A DNA stretch of 64,000 nucleotides from Bacillus sp. FJAT-45037 (GCF_002797325.1 NZ_KZ454938.1:353322-417321), one strand, 5' to 3'. Counted from the first letter of the stretch, positions 15,533 through 25,240 are shown. Numbers and translations are program-made. Notes: generated by a model from the sequence alone, not told the origin.

Positions 15533-16267
15533 ATGTCAGAAGGGAAAATGATACGACAGCTTTTATGGTTTGAATTAAAGAGTACTCCTGTTTTTAAATA
15601 CCTATTAACATTCTTTGCGATCGCTGTGATTGTTTTTTTAACCAATAATTTAGCTGTAGACATAACAAGTGAAAGCAGGTTACCAGTTTTTTACGATATC
15701 ATGTTTATCTCTGCAATTTGTGTACCAATATTCATTTTACGATATAAACCTTTTACGATCAGTGATTTAAAGGGAGGGCTATATGCTAGTTCATTTTTTA
15801 TTCTTTTAAAGCAAACGCCGATCTCAGACAAAGTGATTAGAAAAAGTCGATTTATTATGACGGGCATTTACACATTCGCGCTCAATTCGCTTTTATTCTT
15901 GCTGCTTTACTTCTATTCAACGCCTTTTCAGCAATGGCTGTCAGGTACGGAAGCGATTGTTTTATGGATTAGCTGGCTAGCCATTAGTTACTTAATGGGC
16001 GGAAGTTTTGCGGCAGGAGAACCAGGTCAAGTGTATACAACAACATACTTGGTTGTTTTCACTGTTGTCTTTTATGGAATCGTAATTGGAATACTGACAG
16101 GGTTTAATATTGTTTTTGGAATGCCTATTGTTGCGTGGACGATTATTATGGCACAATCACAACCTTTATTGTTGCTGCTCATATCTTTAGCAACTCTGGT
16201 TATTTCTACTCTAATTTTACTTAATGAATACAATCGATATATAAAGTCAGTCGACTATCGTATGTAA
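15533..16267 (+). CDS. ABC-2-like membrane protein of a GntR-controlled transporter
   Basis: 244 residues with about six transmembrane helices and few polar stretches; short cytoplasmic loop KQTPISDKVIRKSRF near residue 100. It is the first gene of an operon with a YtrA-type GntR regulator and an ABC ATPase, so it is probably the permease of that exporter. The operon architecture resembles YtrABCDEF-like systems that respond to envelope-active compounds, but the substrate is unknown. GAGGTG lies 7 nt before ATG. Confidence 0.8.
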   Translation: MSEGKMIRQLLWFELKSTPVFKYLLTFFAIAVIVFLTNNLAVDITSESRLPVFYDIMFISAICVPIFILRYKPFTISDLKGGLYASSFFILLKQTPISDKVIRKSRFIMTGIYTFALNSLLFLLLYFYSTPFQQWLSGTEAIVLWISWLAISYLMGGSFAAGEPGQVYTTTYLVVFTVVFYGIVIGILTGFNIVFGMPIVAWTIIMAQSQPLLLLLISLATLVISTLILLNEYNRYIKSVDYRM

Positions 16268-16297
16268 TGGAAAATCGTATGTGTAAAGGGGGTTCTT

Positions 16298-16684
16298 ATG
16301 AAACTACCGATAACCGTTCAAGAAGGAACAAGAACGCCAATCTACCACCAAATTGAAGAGCAAATAAAAGCATTAATCGTGTCGGGGCATGTGACAACTG
16401 GAATGCCACTTCCTTCAATTAGAGCTTTATCTAAAGATTTGGCATGCAGTGTCATTACAACGCGCCGTGCCTATCAGAACCTTGAGCAGCAAGGATATAT
16501 CAAAACGAGCCAAGGTAAAGGAACATTTGTTGCAGAGATCGAGGAAAGCTTAAAAATAGAAACGAAAAACGAGACAGTCTATCAAACATTAAAGCAAGCG
16601 ATTGAAGTAGGTAGAAGGCATGATTATAGCGATTTAGAATTGAAAGAACTTTTTGAGAAGGTATTAATAGAGGGGATTAAATAA
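16298..16684 (+). CDS. GntR family regulator, YtrA/YhcF subfamily
   Basis: 128 residues: N-terminal winged helix (PIYHQIEEQIKALIVSGHV, then ALSKDLACSVITTRRAYQNL and QGYIKTSQGKGTFVAE) and only a short helical tail, as in the YtrA subfamily, which lacks a large effector domain. AAAGGGGG precedes ATG. Encoded between the permease and its ATPase; the palindrome at 15485-15504 is its obvious candidate operator. Confidence 0.9.
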   Translation: MKLPITVQEGTRTPIYHQIEEQIKALIVSGHVTTGMPLPSIRALSKDLACSVITTRRAYQNLEQQGYIKTSQGKGTFVAEIEESLKIETKNETVYQTLKQAIEVGRRHDYSDLELKELFEKVLIEGIK

Positions 16685-16697
16685 GAGGAGGTTTGTT

Positions 16698-17567
16698 ATG
16701 TTAAAGTTGCAAAATGTCAAAAAAGATGTGGATGAATCTTTTCAGCTTGGTCCGATCTCGTTTGATGTAGAGGCTGGGATGACTTACGCTCTCGTTGGAA
16801 ACAACGGGGCAGGTAAGTCGACACTTTTCCAAATCATCATGGACTTAGTGCATAGAGACGAAGGGCAGATTATTAGACTCCAAGAAACTGGTTCTGCTAC
16901 AGGTTGGAAGGCAGCTTTTGCCTATGTACCACAAACGACTAAAATGTATCAAGGCTTTTCATTACAGCAATTAGCTGATTTTTTTATGATGAGTTACCCG
17001 GGATGGGACCAAACGGAATTTAAACGATTAATTGAGATGTTTCATCTCCCGTTAAAAAAACAAATGGATAAAATGTCTGCTGGAATGCAGAAAAAAGCAA
17101 TGCTAGCTCTTGCTTTGGCTAGACCAACCACTTTATTACTACTAGATGAACCGTTAGCAGGAGTCGATATTGAAGGCCAAGAGCAGATGAAGGATGAATT
17201 GGTTCGTTATATGGAGCGAGGAAAAGAGCAGACGATCGTATTTGCGACCCATTCAGCAGATGAAGTGAAAGTATTAGCAGACTATATTACTTTAATGAAA
17301 GATGGTCAATTAGCTGGTAGGTACGAGAAAGATTCATTAATGACGGTGTGGAAACGAATTTGGGTTCGAACTGAGGGAAAAGCCATCCCTTCAATGAATA
17401 GTATCTGTCAAATCAGGTCACAAGGATCTTTAACAGAATGTATCGTCTCAGATATTTATAAAGCTGAAGAAGAACTTAGTCGTCATGGTTTAACAATTGA
17501 AACTACGCAACAATTAGAATTAGGTGAAATTTTACGATATCTATTAAAATATGAAACAAATGTATAG
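16698..17567 (+). CDS. ABC transporter ATPase
   Basis: 289 residues. Walker A GNNGAGKST near residue 34, an atypical signature MSAGMQKKAML, Walker B LLLLDEPLAG and switch histidine ATHSADEV; the last 70 residues form a divergent C-terminal domain. It follows the GntR gene by 13 nt with RBS AGAGGAGG and would drive the 15533 membrane protein. The YhaQ ATPase follows within 45 nt, so the two transporter units may share transcripts. Confidence 0.9.
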   Translation: MLKLQNVKKDVDESFQLGPISFDVEAGMTYALVGNNGAGKSTLFQIIMDLVHRDEGQIIRLQETGSATGWKAAFAYVPQTTKMYQGFSLQQLADFFMMSYPGWDQTEFKRLIEMFHLPLKKQMDKMSAGMQKKAMLALALARPTTLLLLDEPLAGVDIEGQEQMKDELVRYMERGKEQTIVFATHSADEVKVLADYITLMKDGQLAGRYEKDSLMTVWKRIWVRTEGKAIPSMNSICQIRSQGSLTECIVSDIYKAEEELSRHGLTIETTQQLELGEILRYLLKYETNV

Positions 17568-17610
17568 GAAACTCGTATAAAAATAGAAAACGAGAAAGTG
17601 AGGGAATGAA

Positions 17611-18510
17611 ATGACATTAAAAATAGCAAACATTACAAAGCGTTTCGGATCAGCCGTTGCGGTTGATCGCCTCTCTTTGGACATACCAAAGGGAGAACTG
17701 TTTGGGATGCTCGGGGCCAATGGAGCCGGAAAAACAACCACATTTCGAATGATGCTGGGACTGTTAGAGCCTTCAGAAGGTGAAATGACGTGGAGCGGAG
17801 AAAAGATTGATTACTCAAAGACCAATGTTATTGGGTATTTACCTGAAGAGCGTGGGCTTTACCCGAAATTAAAAGTAAGGGAACAATTGATTTACTTAGG
17901 GCGACTGAAAGGCATGCCTAAAAAAGACATTATCATTGAAATGAGAAAATGGCTGGAACAGTTTAAAATTGCAGAGTATGAAACCAAAAGGATCGAAGAG
18001 TTATCTAAAGGAAATCAGCAAAAAATTCAATTCATTGCAGCGATCATCCATAAACCTGAACTGCTTATTTTAGATGAACCTTTTAGTGGACTTGACCCAG
18101 TGAACGCAGAGTTGTTAAAAGAAGCGGTGTTGGAATTAAAGAATAATGGGACCACTATCATCTTTTCAAGCCACAGAATGGACCATGTAGAAGAACTCTG
18201 CCAATTCCTATGTATCATGCATCATGGTCGGCCTGTCGTCCAAGGGAATTTAAGAGAGATTAAACGCAGTTTCCGCAATAAATTTATAGTGATTGAGGGA
18301 GATCGCTCATTTGAAACGTTACGAGCATTCCCTGGAGTCATTAATTTTAAACAAAAACAAGAAGGCGTTCGTATCCAAGTGCAAGATGAGGCCGTAGCCA
18401 AACAAATCTTTGCTGAGGTAGCTAAAGAAGGATATGTGCGAAAATTTGAAGTTGAGGAACCAAGCTTGAAAGACATCTTTATCGAGAAAGTAGGGACGGA
18501 CTATGCGTAA
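17611..18510 (+). CDS. yhaQ: ABC transporter ATPase YhaQ (NatA-like)
   Basis: 299-residue ATPase partner of YhaP. Walker A GANGAGKTTTFRM near residue 33, signature LSKGNQQKIQ, Walker B LLILDEPFSGLDPVN, switch FSSHRMDHVEEL; the C-terminal 80 residues are the DUF4162 extension seen in NatA-type exporters. The family exports Na+ or hydrophobic compounds; a role in sodium or drug efflux is family inference. Overlaps yhaP by 8 nt. Confidence 0.92.
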   Translation: MTLKIANITKRFGSAVAVDRLSLDIPKGELFGMLGANGAGKTTTFRMMLGLLEPSEGEMTWSGEKIDYSKTNVIGYLPEERGLYPKLKVREQLIYLGRLKGMPKKDIIIEMRKWLEQFKIAEYETKRIEELSKGNQQKIQFIAAIIHKPELLILDEPFSGLDPVNAELLKEAVLELKNNGTTIIFSSHRMDHVEELCQFLCIMHHGRPVVQGNLREIKRSFRNKFIVIEGDRSFETLRAFPGVINFKQKQEGVRIQVQDEAVAKQIFAEVAKEGYVRKFEVEEPSLKDIFIEKVGTDYA

Positions 18511-19768
18511 CTTTAGTATCATTCTTGCTCATACATATAAAAATCGCTTACTGTCAAAGGCATTTTTAATTTCTACAGCCTTTACACTTTTATTTATGCT
18601 CATAATGATCAATATGGATCAAATTTTTATGATGTTTGAACGTGATGCAGAAGACCGTTTAACAACGGTGGCGGTACAAGATGAGCGTGGAGATTATTTT
18701 GAAGCATTATCAGATCAACTAGAAGTTCACGCGGATCAAATTGAGTTAGTTAACGTAGAGATGTCAGATGATGAGTTATTAGAAGTTGTCTCAACAGGAG
18801 AATACGAAGCAGCATTAATCGTTACGACAAACGAAGAAGGCGTACCACAAGCGACGTATTATTCTGATTCTTTAACTCAACAGTTTACTCCGATGCAACT
18901 TCAAAGTGCCTTGCAACAAGTTAAAGAATCGAATGCCGCAGAAGGATTGGGATTAAGCAACGAGGAATTAGCTGAGATTTATTCGCCCGTGGTTTTTGAA
19001 ACTTCTACAGTTAGTGATTCGGCAAGATCTGAAACCGAACTAAATCAAGCAAGATCGATTGTATTCGTTCTAATTTTTATTATCTACTTTTCTGTGTTGC
19101 TTTACGGCAATATGATCGCAACAGAAATTGCAACAGAGAAATCGTCAAGAGTGATGGAAATCCTTGTGTCAAGTGCCTCTCCAGTTGCTCAAATGTTTGG
19201 GAAAATTGTTGGAATTGGGTTACTAGCCTTAACTCAGTATGCGTTAATTCTAGTTGTTGCAATCACGAGCTCAGTCGTCCGCTCAACAGATTCAGCTAAT
19301 CCATTATCACAATTACAAGAAATGTTAGGTGGCGATGTAGCCCTCGATCTCATTGGATTTGCGATTCTCTTCTTTATTTTAGGCTATTTACTTTATGCGA
19401 CACTCGCTGCCACTTTGGGCTCGCTTGTGAGTCGCACGGAAGATGTTAATCAAGTTGTTGGACCTATTAATCTTCTAGTGATTGTGGCGTTCTTTATTGC
19501 GATGTTCGGTTTAAATGCACCTGATTCAAGCTTTGTCACGATGGCGTCGTTTATTCCATTTTTCAGTCCGATGATTATGTTTTTACGGATTGGTGTATTA
19601 AATGTTCCTGCATGGGAGCTCGCTCTCTCAATCGGGATTCTGGTTGCCTCAATTGCCGCGCTGGCATTTATAGGAGCTAAAATCTTTAAAGGTGGCGTGC
19701 TTTTATATGGAAAGACTTCCGCGTTTAAATCGATTAGTAAAGCTCTGCAAATGTCGAAAAAAGAGTAG
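18503..19768 (+). CDS. yhaP: ABC-2 type permease YhaP (NatB-like)
   Basis: 421 residues: one N-terminal membrane helix, a large acidic extracellular domain (about residues 45-190, rich in Asp/Glu), then five or more C-terminal helices with the ABC-2 segment TEIATEKSSRVMEILVSSASP. Same arrangement and length as NatB/YhaP (419 aa). The very acidic outer domain suits an alkaliphile. Co-translated with yhaQ through the overlap. Confidence 0.92.
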   Translation: MRNFSIILAHTYKNRLLSKAFLISTAFTLLFMLIMINMDQIFMMFERDAEDRLTTVAVQDERGDYFEALSDQLEVHADQIELVNVEMSDDELLEVVSTGEYEAALIVTTNEEGVPQATYYSDSLTQQFTPMQLQSALQQVKESNAAEGLGLSNEELAEIYSPVVFETSTVSDSARSETELNQARSIVFVLIFIIYFSVLLYGNMIATEIATEKSSRVMEILVSSASPVAQMFGKIVGIGLLALTQYALILVVAITSSVVRSTDSANPLSQLQEMLGGDVALDLIGFAILFFILGYLLYATLAATLGSLVSRTEDVNQVVGPINLLVIVAFFIAMFGLNAPDSSFVTMASFIPFFSPMIMFLRIGVLNVPAWELALSIGILVASIAALAFIGAKIFKGGVLLYGKTSAFKSISKALQMSKKE

Positions 19769-19853
19769 GGGAAACTGGAAACAAACAACGATTTGTGTCT
19801 CGAAATAGATGTGATATGATAAGCCTATCTAAAAAAGAAAGGAGGGCGAATGG

Positions 19854-20120
19854 ATGATTGAAGTGATTACAGATATGACGATGCTCTGGTTTAGTGTCGT
19901 GATGACAGTTCTACTCGTTGCGGCGTTTGCGCGTGCGAATGTAGCCAATGTCTGGTATACCTTTCATGTCACGACAAAAGAACAAGTACTCCACACAGAG
20001 TGTACGAAGCTAGTAGTTACTTCACTGATTCGCCCTTCATCAAATGTGTATCGACCTAAGATACCTTCTGTTTTTGATAAGGGCCAATCAGACGATGAGC
20101 CACATTCTCTTGTTGTTTAA
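19854..20120 (+). CDS. Small membrane-anchored protein, unknown
   Basis: 88 residues with a single hydrophobic helix (LWFSVVMTVLLVAAFARANV, about 10-29) followed by a polar tail. AAAGGAGGG lies 7 nt before ATG, so translation is well supported. No family recognised. It is 33 nt upstream of the YidC-type insertase and probably shares its transcript. Confidence 0.65.
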   Translation: MIEVITDMTMLWFSVVMTVLLVAAFARANVANVWYTFHVTTKEQVLHTECTKLVVTSLIRPSSNVYRPKIPSVFDKGQSDDEPHSLVV

Positions 20121-20153
20121 CTTCAAACGTTAACACAACAAGGAGGATGACAA

Positions 20154-20918
20154 TTGAAAAATTATAAATGGTTTATCTTGATGATAGTTCTTTTAATGGC
20201 ACTTACGGGGTGTGCAGCAAATGGACAGCCGATTACTGCCGAAACAGAGGGAGTGTGGAATCACTTTTTTGTTTATCCGCTTTCTTGGTTACTAATCAGC
20301 GTGGCGGAATTACTAAATGGTAGCTTTGGTTTATCAATCATTGTCGTGACGATCGTGATTCGATTCTTCTTATTGCCTCTAATGGTAAAACAACAGAAGA
20401 GCAGTCGAGCGATGCAAGCCCTTAAACCAGAGATGGAAGCTCTTCAGAAAAAATATAAACAAGGTGAAAAGCGTGATCCAAAAGAACAGCAAAATATGCA
20501 AAAAGAGTTGATGGCTCTCTATCGTGACAAGGGTGTGAATCCAATGGCGGGTTGCTTGCCGCTCTTTATCCAGCTCCCAGTCATGATGGCGTTTTATTTT
20601 GCGATTATGCGGACAGAAGTTATTGCGCTGCACTCGTTCCTTTGGTTTGATTTAGGCCAACCAGATCCGCTTTATTTATTACCAGTTATCGCGGGAATTA
20701 CGACATTCTTTCAAGTGAAGATGACGTCATTCCAACTACAAGATCAGATGAAAATCATTATGTACATTATGCCAGTCATGATTGTTGTTGCAGGCGTGAC
20801 GTTACCATCTGCCTTATCACTATACTGGGTAGTGGGGAATGTGTTTATGATTATTCAAACCTATTTCATTGTAGTTCGCTTTGAGCAACTTAAGCTAAAA
20901 ACCGAGATATCGAAATAA
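20154..20918 (+). CDS. yidC: Membrane protein insertase YidC/OxaA (lipoprotein form)
   Basis: Inserts and folds integral membrane proteins. 254 residues with a lipoprotein signal (lipobox LTGC, Cys20) and the Oxa1 core of five helices: [20 protein letters not shown], a cytoplasmic charged hairpin (MKPEME-like helix, [13 protein letters not shown]), [20 protein letters not shown] and a C-terminal [18 protein letters not shown]. The groove arginine is in [11 protein letters not shown]. Start is TTG 20154 with AAGGAGGATGA upstream. Bacilli usually have two paralogues (SpoIIIJ and YqjG); this copy is not next to rnpA/jag, so it is the second paralogue or a third one. Confidence 0.92.
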   Translation: MKNYKWFILMIVLLMALTGCAANGQPITAETEGVWNHFFVYPLSWLLISVAELLNGSFGLSIIVVTIVIRFFLLPLMVKQQKSSRAMQALKPEMEALQKKYKQGEKRDPKEQQNMQKELMALYRDKGVNPMAGCLPLFIQLPVMMAFYFAIMRTEVIALHSFLWFDLGQPDPLYLLPVIAGITTFFQVKMTSFQLQDQMKIIMYIMPVMIVVAGVTLPSALSLYWVVGNVFMIIQTYFIVVRFEQLKLKTEISK

Positions 20919-20930
20919 GATAGCGAGTAG

Positions 20931-20960
20931 GGACTTCTCTTTTTTGAGAGGTCCTTTTTT
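20931..20960 (+). terminator. Terminator after yidC
   Basis: GGACTTCTC / GAGAGGTCC (one G-U) with a T6 loop and a T6 tail. Confidence 0.85.
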
Positions 20961-21027
20961 GGTTTACTCCGCGTTCACCCAGGACAACGTCTGTGCATAC
21001 GATGGGCAGTGAAGGAGGGGTTAGATA

Positions 21028-21390
21028 ATGAATCATACACAAGAAATGCAAATGCTCTGTGAGCAGTACATGAACCAAGCGGTGCACACGCAGTTAAACG
21101 GGCAACCGGGTTATAATGGAGTTGTAGAATATGTTGATAATGAGCATCTATACCTCATGGTGCCAGTAGATGACAATGGGCAGTACATGGATATGGCTTA
21201 CATGATGAATGAAATGAATGGAATGCAACCGTTCGAACAAATGCAGCCATCTATGGATCGGCAGTATTACCCGTACTATCCTTATTACCAGCAGCCCTTT
21301 TACTATCCGTATTACGGTTACGGCCGACCTAGAAGGTGGAATCGTCTCATATTACCTTTAGCCGCCCTGACAGCTATTGCTTTATTGTAG
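21028..21390 (+). CDS. Tyr/Pro-rich small protein with Sm-like N-terminus
   Basis: 120 residues. The first half (about 15-60) reads like a short beta barrel (GYNGVVEYVDNEHLYLMVPV), a pattern found in Sm-like small Bacillus proteins. The second half is Met- and Tyr-rich (YYPYYPYYQQPFYYPYYGYG), then a basic patch and a C-terminal hydrophobic helix (LILPLAALTAIALL) that could anchor it. Tyr-rich tails occur in spore coat and cell-surface proteins, so a spore-layer role is possible. RBS GAAGGAGGGG is strong. Not assigned to a named family. Confidence 0.65.
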   Translation: MNHTQEMQMLCEQYMNQAVHTQLNGQPGYNGVVEYVDNEHLYLMVPVDDNGQYMDMAYMMNEMNGMQPFEQMQPSMDRQYYPYYPYYQQPFYYPYYGYGRPRRWNRLILPLAALTAIALL

Positions 21391-21397
21391 AGAGAAG

Positions 21398-21427
21398 AGG
21401 AAGCGCCTTACTTAGGTGCTTCCTTTA
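21398..21427 (+). terminator. Terminator of the Tyr-rich protein gene
   Basis: AGGAAGCGCCT / AGGTGCTTCCT (11 bp, one G-U) with a 5-nt loop and a short T run. Confidence 0.8.
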
Positions 21428-21772
21428 ATTTAAAGCTTTTTAAATATGGGAAATCTAGTTATTTCATGTTATTTGTCATGAATACATAGTCTGAAGTTGA
21501 GATATACGTGATAATAAGAAGCAAGTAAAAGATTAAAGAAATAGAAAACAAGGGAGAAACGACAAGATCCGTTCTTACCCGGGAAATATTCGACAGCATT
21601 CTTTGGTGCTTTATTGGACAGACTAATGAAGCTTACATGTTGTTAAACTTTTCCTTCAAAACTGGTTTAATTTATAGAATTAGTGGAAAATGTACTAAAA
21701 TAGGTGTAAAGTCAAAAAGAATTAAGTTAATAGTAATTAAACGATTCGATAGACAAGAAGGAGGATTCGAGA
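21428..21772. other. 345-bp spacer upstream of cssRS
   Basis: AT-rich, no convincing reading frame with an RBS, and no long hairpin. Presumably contains the cssRS promoter; no clear sigmaA hexamer pair could be chosen. Confidence 0.4.
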
Positions 21773-22456
21773 ATGGGACAGTATCTCGTTTATCTCGTTG
21801 AAGATGAACAAAACTTATCAGAAGTTTTAAAAGCCTATCTTGAAAAAGAAGGTTGGGAAGTTCGTGTATTTAATGATGGCGATGCAGCCCGAGATGCACT
21901 TGAGGACAAGCCGCATCTATGGATTCTAGATATTATGTTACCAGGAACAGATGGGTATCAATTATTAAAAGGAATTAAAGAAAATGGGGATACACCTGTT
22001 ATTTTTATCTCTGCACGAGATCAAGATTTAGATCGTGTACTAGGTCTTGAGATGGGGAGTGACGATTACTTAGCCAAGCCGTTCTTGCCACAAGAATTAG
22101 TTATTCGCACGAAAAAGCTGTTGAATCGTGCGTATGGCACCTCATCACAGGATCAAAAGAAGATTGAATTAAATCAGTACATGATTGACCCAGTTGGACG
22201 TACTGTAGTTGATTCCGAAGTGAGTGAAGAGGAAATTGTTGATTTAACAACAAAAGAAATGGATCTAATCTTACTGCTAACAGGTGAGATTGGAAAAGCC
22301 TTTTCTCGTGAAAAAATTATCGAGCATGTTTGGGGCGAAAATTACTTTGGTTCAGAGCGTGCGGTCGATGATGTAGTGAGACGTGTTCGTAAAAAGATGC
22401 CTCGTATTCACCTAGAAACATTATATGGATACGGTTATAGGGTCCTCTCTTCATGA
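21773..22456 (+). CDS. cssR: Secretion-stress response regulator CssR
   Basis: OmpR-family regulator of 227 residues. Receiver domain with acidic pocket VEDEQN, phospho-acceptor Asp53 (LWILDIMLPGTDGY), Thr/Ser ISARD and Lys YLAKPF; C-terminal winged helix with DLTTKEMDLILLL and GSERAVDDVVRRVRKKMP. The latter block and HLETLYGYGYR closely match CssR, which turns on the HtrA-type quality-control proteases when misfolded exported protein accumulates. GAAGGAGG precedes ATG; the stop overlaps cssS by 4 nt. Confidence 0.9.
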   Translation: MGQYLVYLVEDEQNLSEVLKAYLEKEGWEVRVFNDGDAARDALEDKPHLWILDIMLPGTDGYQLLKGIKENGDTPVIFISARDQDLDRVLGLEMGSDDYLAKPFLPQELVIRTKKLLNRAYGTSSQDQKKIELNQYMIDPVGRTVVDSEVSEEEIVDLTTKEMDLILLLTGEIGKAFSREKIIEHVWGENYFGSERAVDDVVRRVRKKMPRIHLETLYGYGYRVLSS

Positions 22457-23850
22457 TCAAAGTGAACTTAGCCAAACGAATTTGGCTTGCTTTTATTTCA
22501 CTCATTGTTTTAGTAGGGTTATCGATCATTATTATTTATCCGATCTCTATTAAAGGAACATTAACAGAGGAAACGTATCGCTTGATTGAGACAGCTCAAA
22601 CAAGATATGCGTATCCTTTACTAGATTTACTCGATCCTAAAGATGATAAGGGCGGTTTTATTGACCGACGTGAAGCAGGGGATATTGGACATTTCTTTAT
22701 CCATGATACGGTCGGACGAGCTCCAGTGGGGAATGATTTTCCGCCTCCAGATGTATTAATGGAAATGGCTCAAAATGCTTACAAACAAGAATCATCCAGA
22801 GGTCGTTATGAAATTCAGTATGGCGAGGCAACTGTTTTTTATGTGATTTCAAAAGCACAAATTGAACGAACGCCCGGCTATCATATTTCATACATGTGGG
22901 ATACGTATCGTGATCAAATGGTTAATCGGTTATGGGAAAGACTGTTGTATTTATTAATTTTGACAAGTGGACTAAGTTTATTACCAGCTATTTGGCTCAA
23001 GCATTATTTAAGACAGCCTTTGATTGTGCTTGGAAATCACTTAGAGCAGATTGCCAATCGCGACTGGAAAGAGCCTCTAAAGTGGGATGGCGATGAAGAT
23101 TTCCAACGTCTCTCTGATCAATTTGAGAAGATGAGACAAAACCTAAATAGCTACGACCGGGCGCAAAAAACCTTCATTCAACATGCCTCGCATGAGTTGA
23201 AGACACCGATAATGGTTATTAAAAGCTATGCTCAATCGGTGAAAGATGGTATTTTACCGAAAGAAAATTTAGAACAAACGATGAATGTCATCATTGAAGA
23301 AGGGAATCGAATGGAACGTCGTGTTGTTGATATGCTTTATTACACGAAGTTGGATTCGTTAAAAGAAGAGACGCCAAAGCATGAAGAAATCATCTTTGGC
23401 TCAGTAGCCTTTCAAATTGAAGAGCGTTTCCGTGTGCAACGTGAGGACGTGAAAATCAAAATCAATGGTGCAGATACATTAATTCATGGCGATGCTGAAC
23501 AGCTAGAGGTTTTATTAGAGAATCTCGTTGAAAATGCGTTGCGTTATGCAATAGATACGATTTGGATAACGGCCCAATCATTTGATGACCGTGTAGAAAT
23601 TAGTGTAGAGAACAATGGTGAACCAATTCAAGAGGTCGATCTTCCGCAAATCTTTAACCCGTTTTATAAGGGTAATAAAGGGAAATTTGGATTAGGGCTT
23701 GCGATTGTTAAGCGTATTGCAGAATTACATCAAGGCTACCCTGAAATTGAGAATAGCGATGTTGGTGTGAAGTTCGTTATTACATTCCCTAGACCAGCTG
23801 TGATCGAACAACAAGTGAATAAAACGAAGAAGAAGGAGAAGAAGTCATAG
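22453..23850 (+). CDS. cssS: Secretion-stress sensor kinase CssS
   Basis: 465-residue membrane histidine kinase. Two membrane helices (about 10-32 and 163-180) enclose a 130-residue extracytoplasmic sensor; HAMP, then H-box FIQHASHELKTP with phospho-His near 247, N-box LLENLVENALRYA and G-boxes FGLGLAIVKRIAE. Translationally coupled to cssR. It should sense misfolded secreted protein at the membrane surface. PrsA, a secretion foldase, lies 4 kb downstream and YidC 2 kb upstream, a notable clustering of export functions. Confidence 0.9.
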   Translation: MIKVNLAKRIWLAFISLIVLVGLSIIIIYPISIKGTLTEETYRLIETAQTRYAYPLLDLLDPKDDKGGFIDRREAGDIGHFFIHDTVGRAPVGNDFPPPDVLMEMAQNAYKQESSRGRYEIQYGEATVFYVISKAQIERTPGYHISYMWDTYRDQMVNRLWERLLYLLILTSGLSLLPAIWLKHYLRQPLIVLGNHLEQIANRDWKEPLKWDGDEDFQRLSDQFEKMRQNLNSYDRAQKTFIQHASHELKTPIMVIKSYAQSVKDGILPKENLEQTMNVIIEEGNRMERRVVDMLYYTKLDSLKEETPKHEEIIFGSVAFQIEERFRVQREDVKIKINGADTLIHGDAEQLEVLLENLVENALRYAIDTIWITAQSFDDRVEISVENNGEPIQEVDLPQIFNPFYKGNKGKFGLGLAIVKRIAELHQGYPEIENSDVGVKFVITFPRPAVIEQQVNKTKKKEKKS

Positions 23851-23870
23851 TTTGACGCTTCTTCTTTTTC
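23837..23870 (+). terminator. Terminator overlapping the cssS stop
   Basis: AGAAGAAG (inside the last codons of cssS) pairs with CTTCTTCT, followed by T4; extra TC/GA pairs inside the loop. Confidence 0.65.
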
Positions 23871-23920
23871 AATTTATACTTATTTCGGTACACTAATTAA
23901 TTGTAAAGAAGGATTATTAT

Positions 23921-25117
23921 ATGAAAAATGCTGAATTTAAGCCGCTCTTAATGTTAATGATTAATATGTTTGTCATCATGATGGGGATAGGGCTTGTGAT
24001 TCCAATTCTACCTTATTACATAGAAGAATTCGGGGCATCGAGTTTTGAACTTGGTTTATTGATTGCTGTTTTTTCCTTTATGCAGTTTTTACTAGCCCCG
24101 TTTTGGGGACGCTTGTCCGATAAGTATGGGAGAAAGCCACTAATTGCAATCGGAATGTTTGGATTTGCAGGTGCAGAATTTATTTTTGCGTTTGCAACAG
24201 ACTTGTGGATGCTTTTTTTATCTAGAATGCTCGCAGGTTCATTTGGATCAGCGATCATGCCGTCAGCAATGGCCTATGTTTCAGACCGAACAACACCTGA
24301 GAGGCGGGGACACGGGATGGGAATGCTCGGGGCAGCGATGGCCTTAGGAATTGTTTTTGGTCCAGGGATTGGAGGCTGGCTTGCGGAATTTAGCTTAGCT
24401 CTTCCTTTCTTATTTGCCGGAGTTGCTGCTACATTAGCTGGTGTTTTCTCTTTGTTTCTATTACCTGAGTCATTAACTAAAGAAAAGCGTGTGGAGATGG
24501 CTCGTAATCTGGATCAGACCAATCAGTTTGTGCAAATGTGGCAAGCTTTGAAAAGTCCTGTAGGGTTTCTGCTCGTGTTGGTATTCGGTTTAAGTTTCGG
24601 ACTTGCTAACTTCCAAACAATTTTTGGTTTGTATGCTTTGCATCAGTTTAACTACTCGCCTTCGCAAGTTGGTTTTATCATGGTGCTAGTAGGAATTATT
24701 GGTGCTGTTGCTCAAGGGGGACTTGTTGGAAGATTGACGCTTCGGTTCGGAGATGAAAAGGTCGTTCTCGGTTCGCTCTTATTGAGTGGGATTGGGTATG
24801 TTGTGATGTTACTAGCCTTTGATTTGGTCACAGTCATTTTAACAACGTGTTTATTCTTTCTCGGAAACTCTATTTTAAGGCCATCTGTTAATACAATGAT
24901 TTCAAAGCTCGCAGGAGAACGACAAGGTATGATCATGGGATTAAATAATTCCTTTTTAAGCCTTGGTAATGTAGTCGGTGCTATCCTTGCTGGGGTCATG
25001 TTTCAATGGAGTATTTATCTTCCATATAGTATTGGCGCCTTAACGATGTTTATTGCCTTTGCTTTAACCATCTATTGGTTAGCTAAACGTAAGGATAAAG
25101 TAAATGCCCCTGCTTAA
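23921..25117 (+). CDS. MFS multidrug-type efflux transporter (DHA1 family)
   Basis: 398 residues, about 12 transmembrane helices. Motif A between helices 2 and 3 is GRLSDKYGRKPLI, and motif C of drug/proton antiporters is recognisable in AAMALGIVFGPGIGGWLAE. Similar in length and motifs to Bmr/NorA/TetA-like proteins. It stands alone with its own RBS (GAAGGATT, modest) between cssS and yhaM. Substrate cannot be read from the sequence. Confidence 0.88.
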   Translation: MKNAEFKPLLMLMINMFVIMMGIGLVIPILPYYIEEFGASSFELGLLIAVFSFMQFLLAPFWGRLSDKYGRKPLIAIGMFGFAGAEFIFAFATDLWMLFLSRMLAGSFGSAIMPSAMAYVSDRTTPERRGHGMGMLGAAMALGIVFGPGIGGWLAEFSLALPFLFAGVAATLAGVFSLFLLPESLTKEKRVEMARNLDQTNQFVQMWQALKSPVGFLLVLVFGLSFGLANFQTIFGLYALHQFNYSPSQVGFIMVLVGIIGAVAQGGLVGRLTLRFGDEKVVLGSLLLSGIGYVVMLLAFDLVTVILTTCLFFLGNSILRPSVNTMISKLAGERQGMIMGLNNSFLSLGNVVGAILAGVMFQWSIYLPYSIGALTMFIAFALTIYWLAKRKDKVNAPA

Positions 25118-25240
25118 TCGAATAGCTTAGAGACCTAAGTCGATCTAGAGGCCTAGGTTTCTTCGTCATGCAAATGAGAATTAGCTTTAAATTATGCTAT
25201 ACTAATTTTATTAACAAAATTTTAAAATGAGGTGAGACGA

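Noticed and set aside
21541-21640. Plus-strand frame reading IRSYPGN-like sequence in the cssRS leader
   Set aside because: No RBS at a start codon, no homology recognised and only about 25 codons.
25117-25170. Imperfect repeat around CCTAAG/CCTAGG after the MFS gene, considered as a terminator
   Set aside because: Several mismatches in the stem; not listed as a feature although the position is right.
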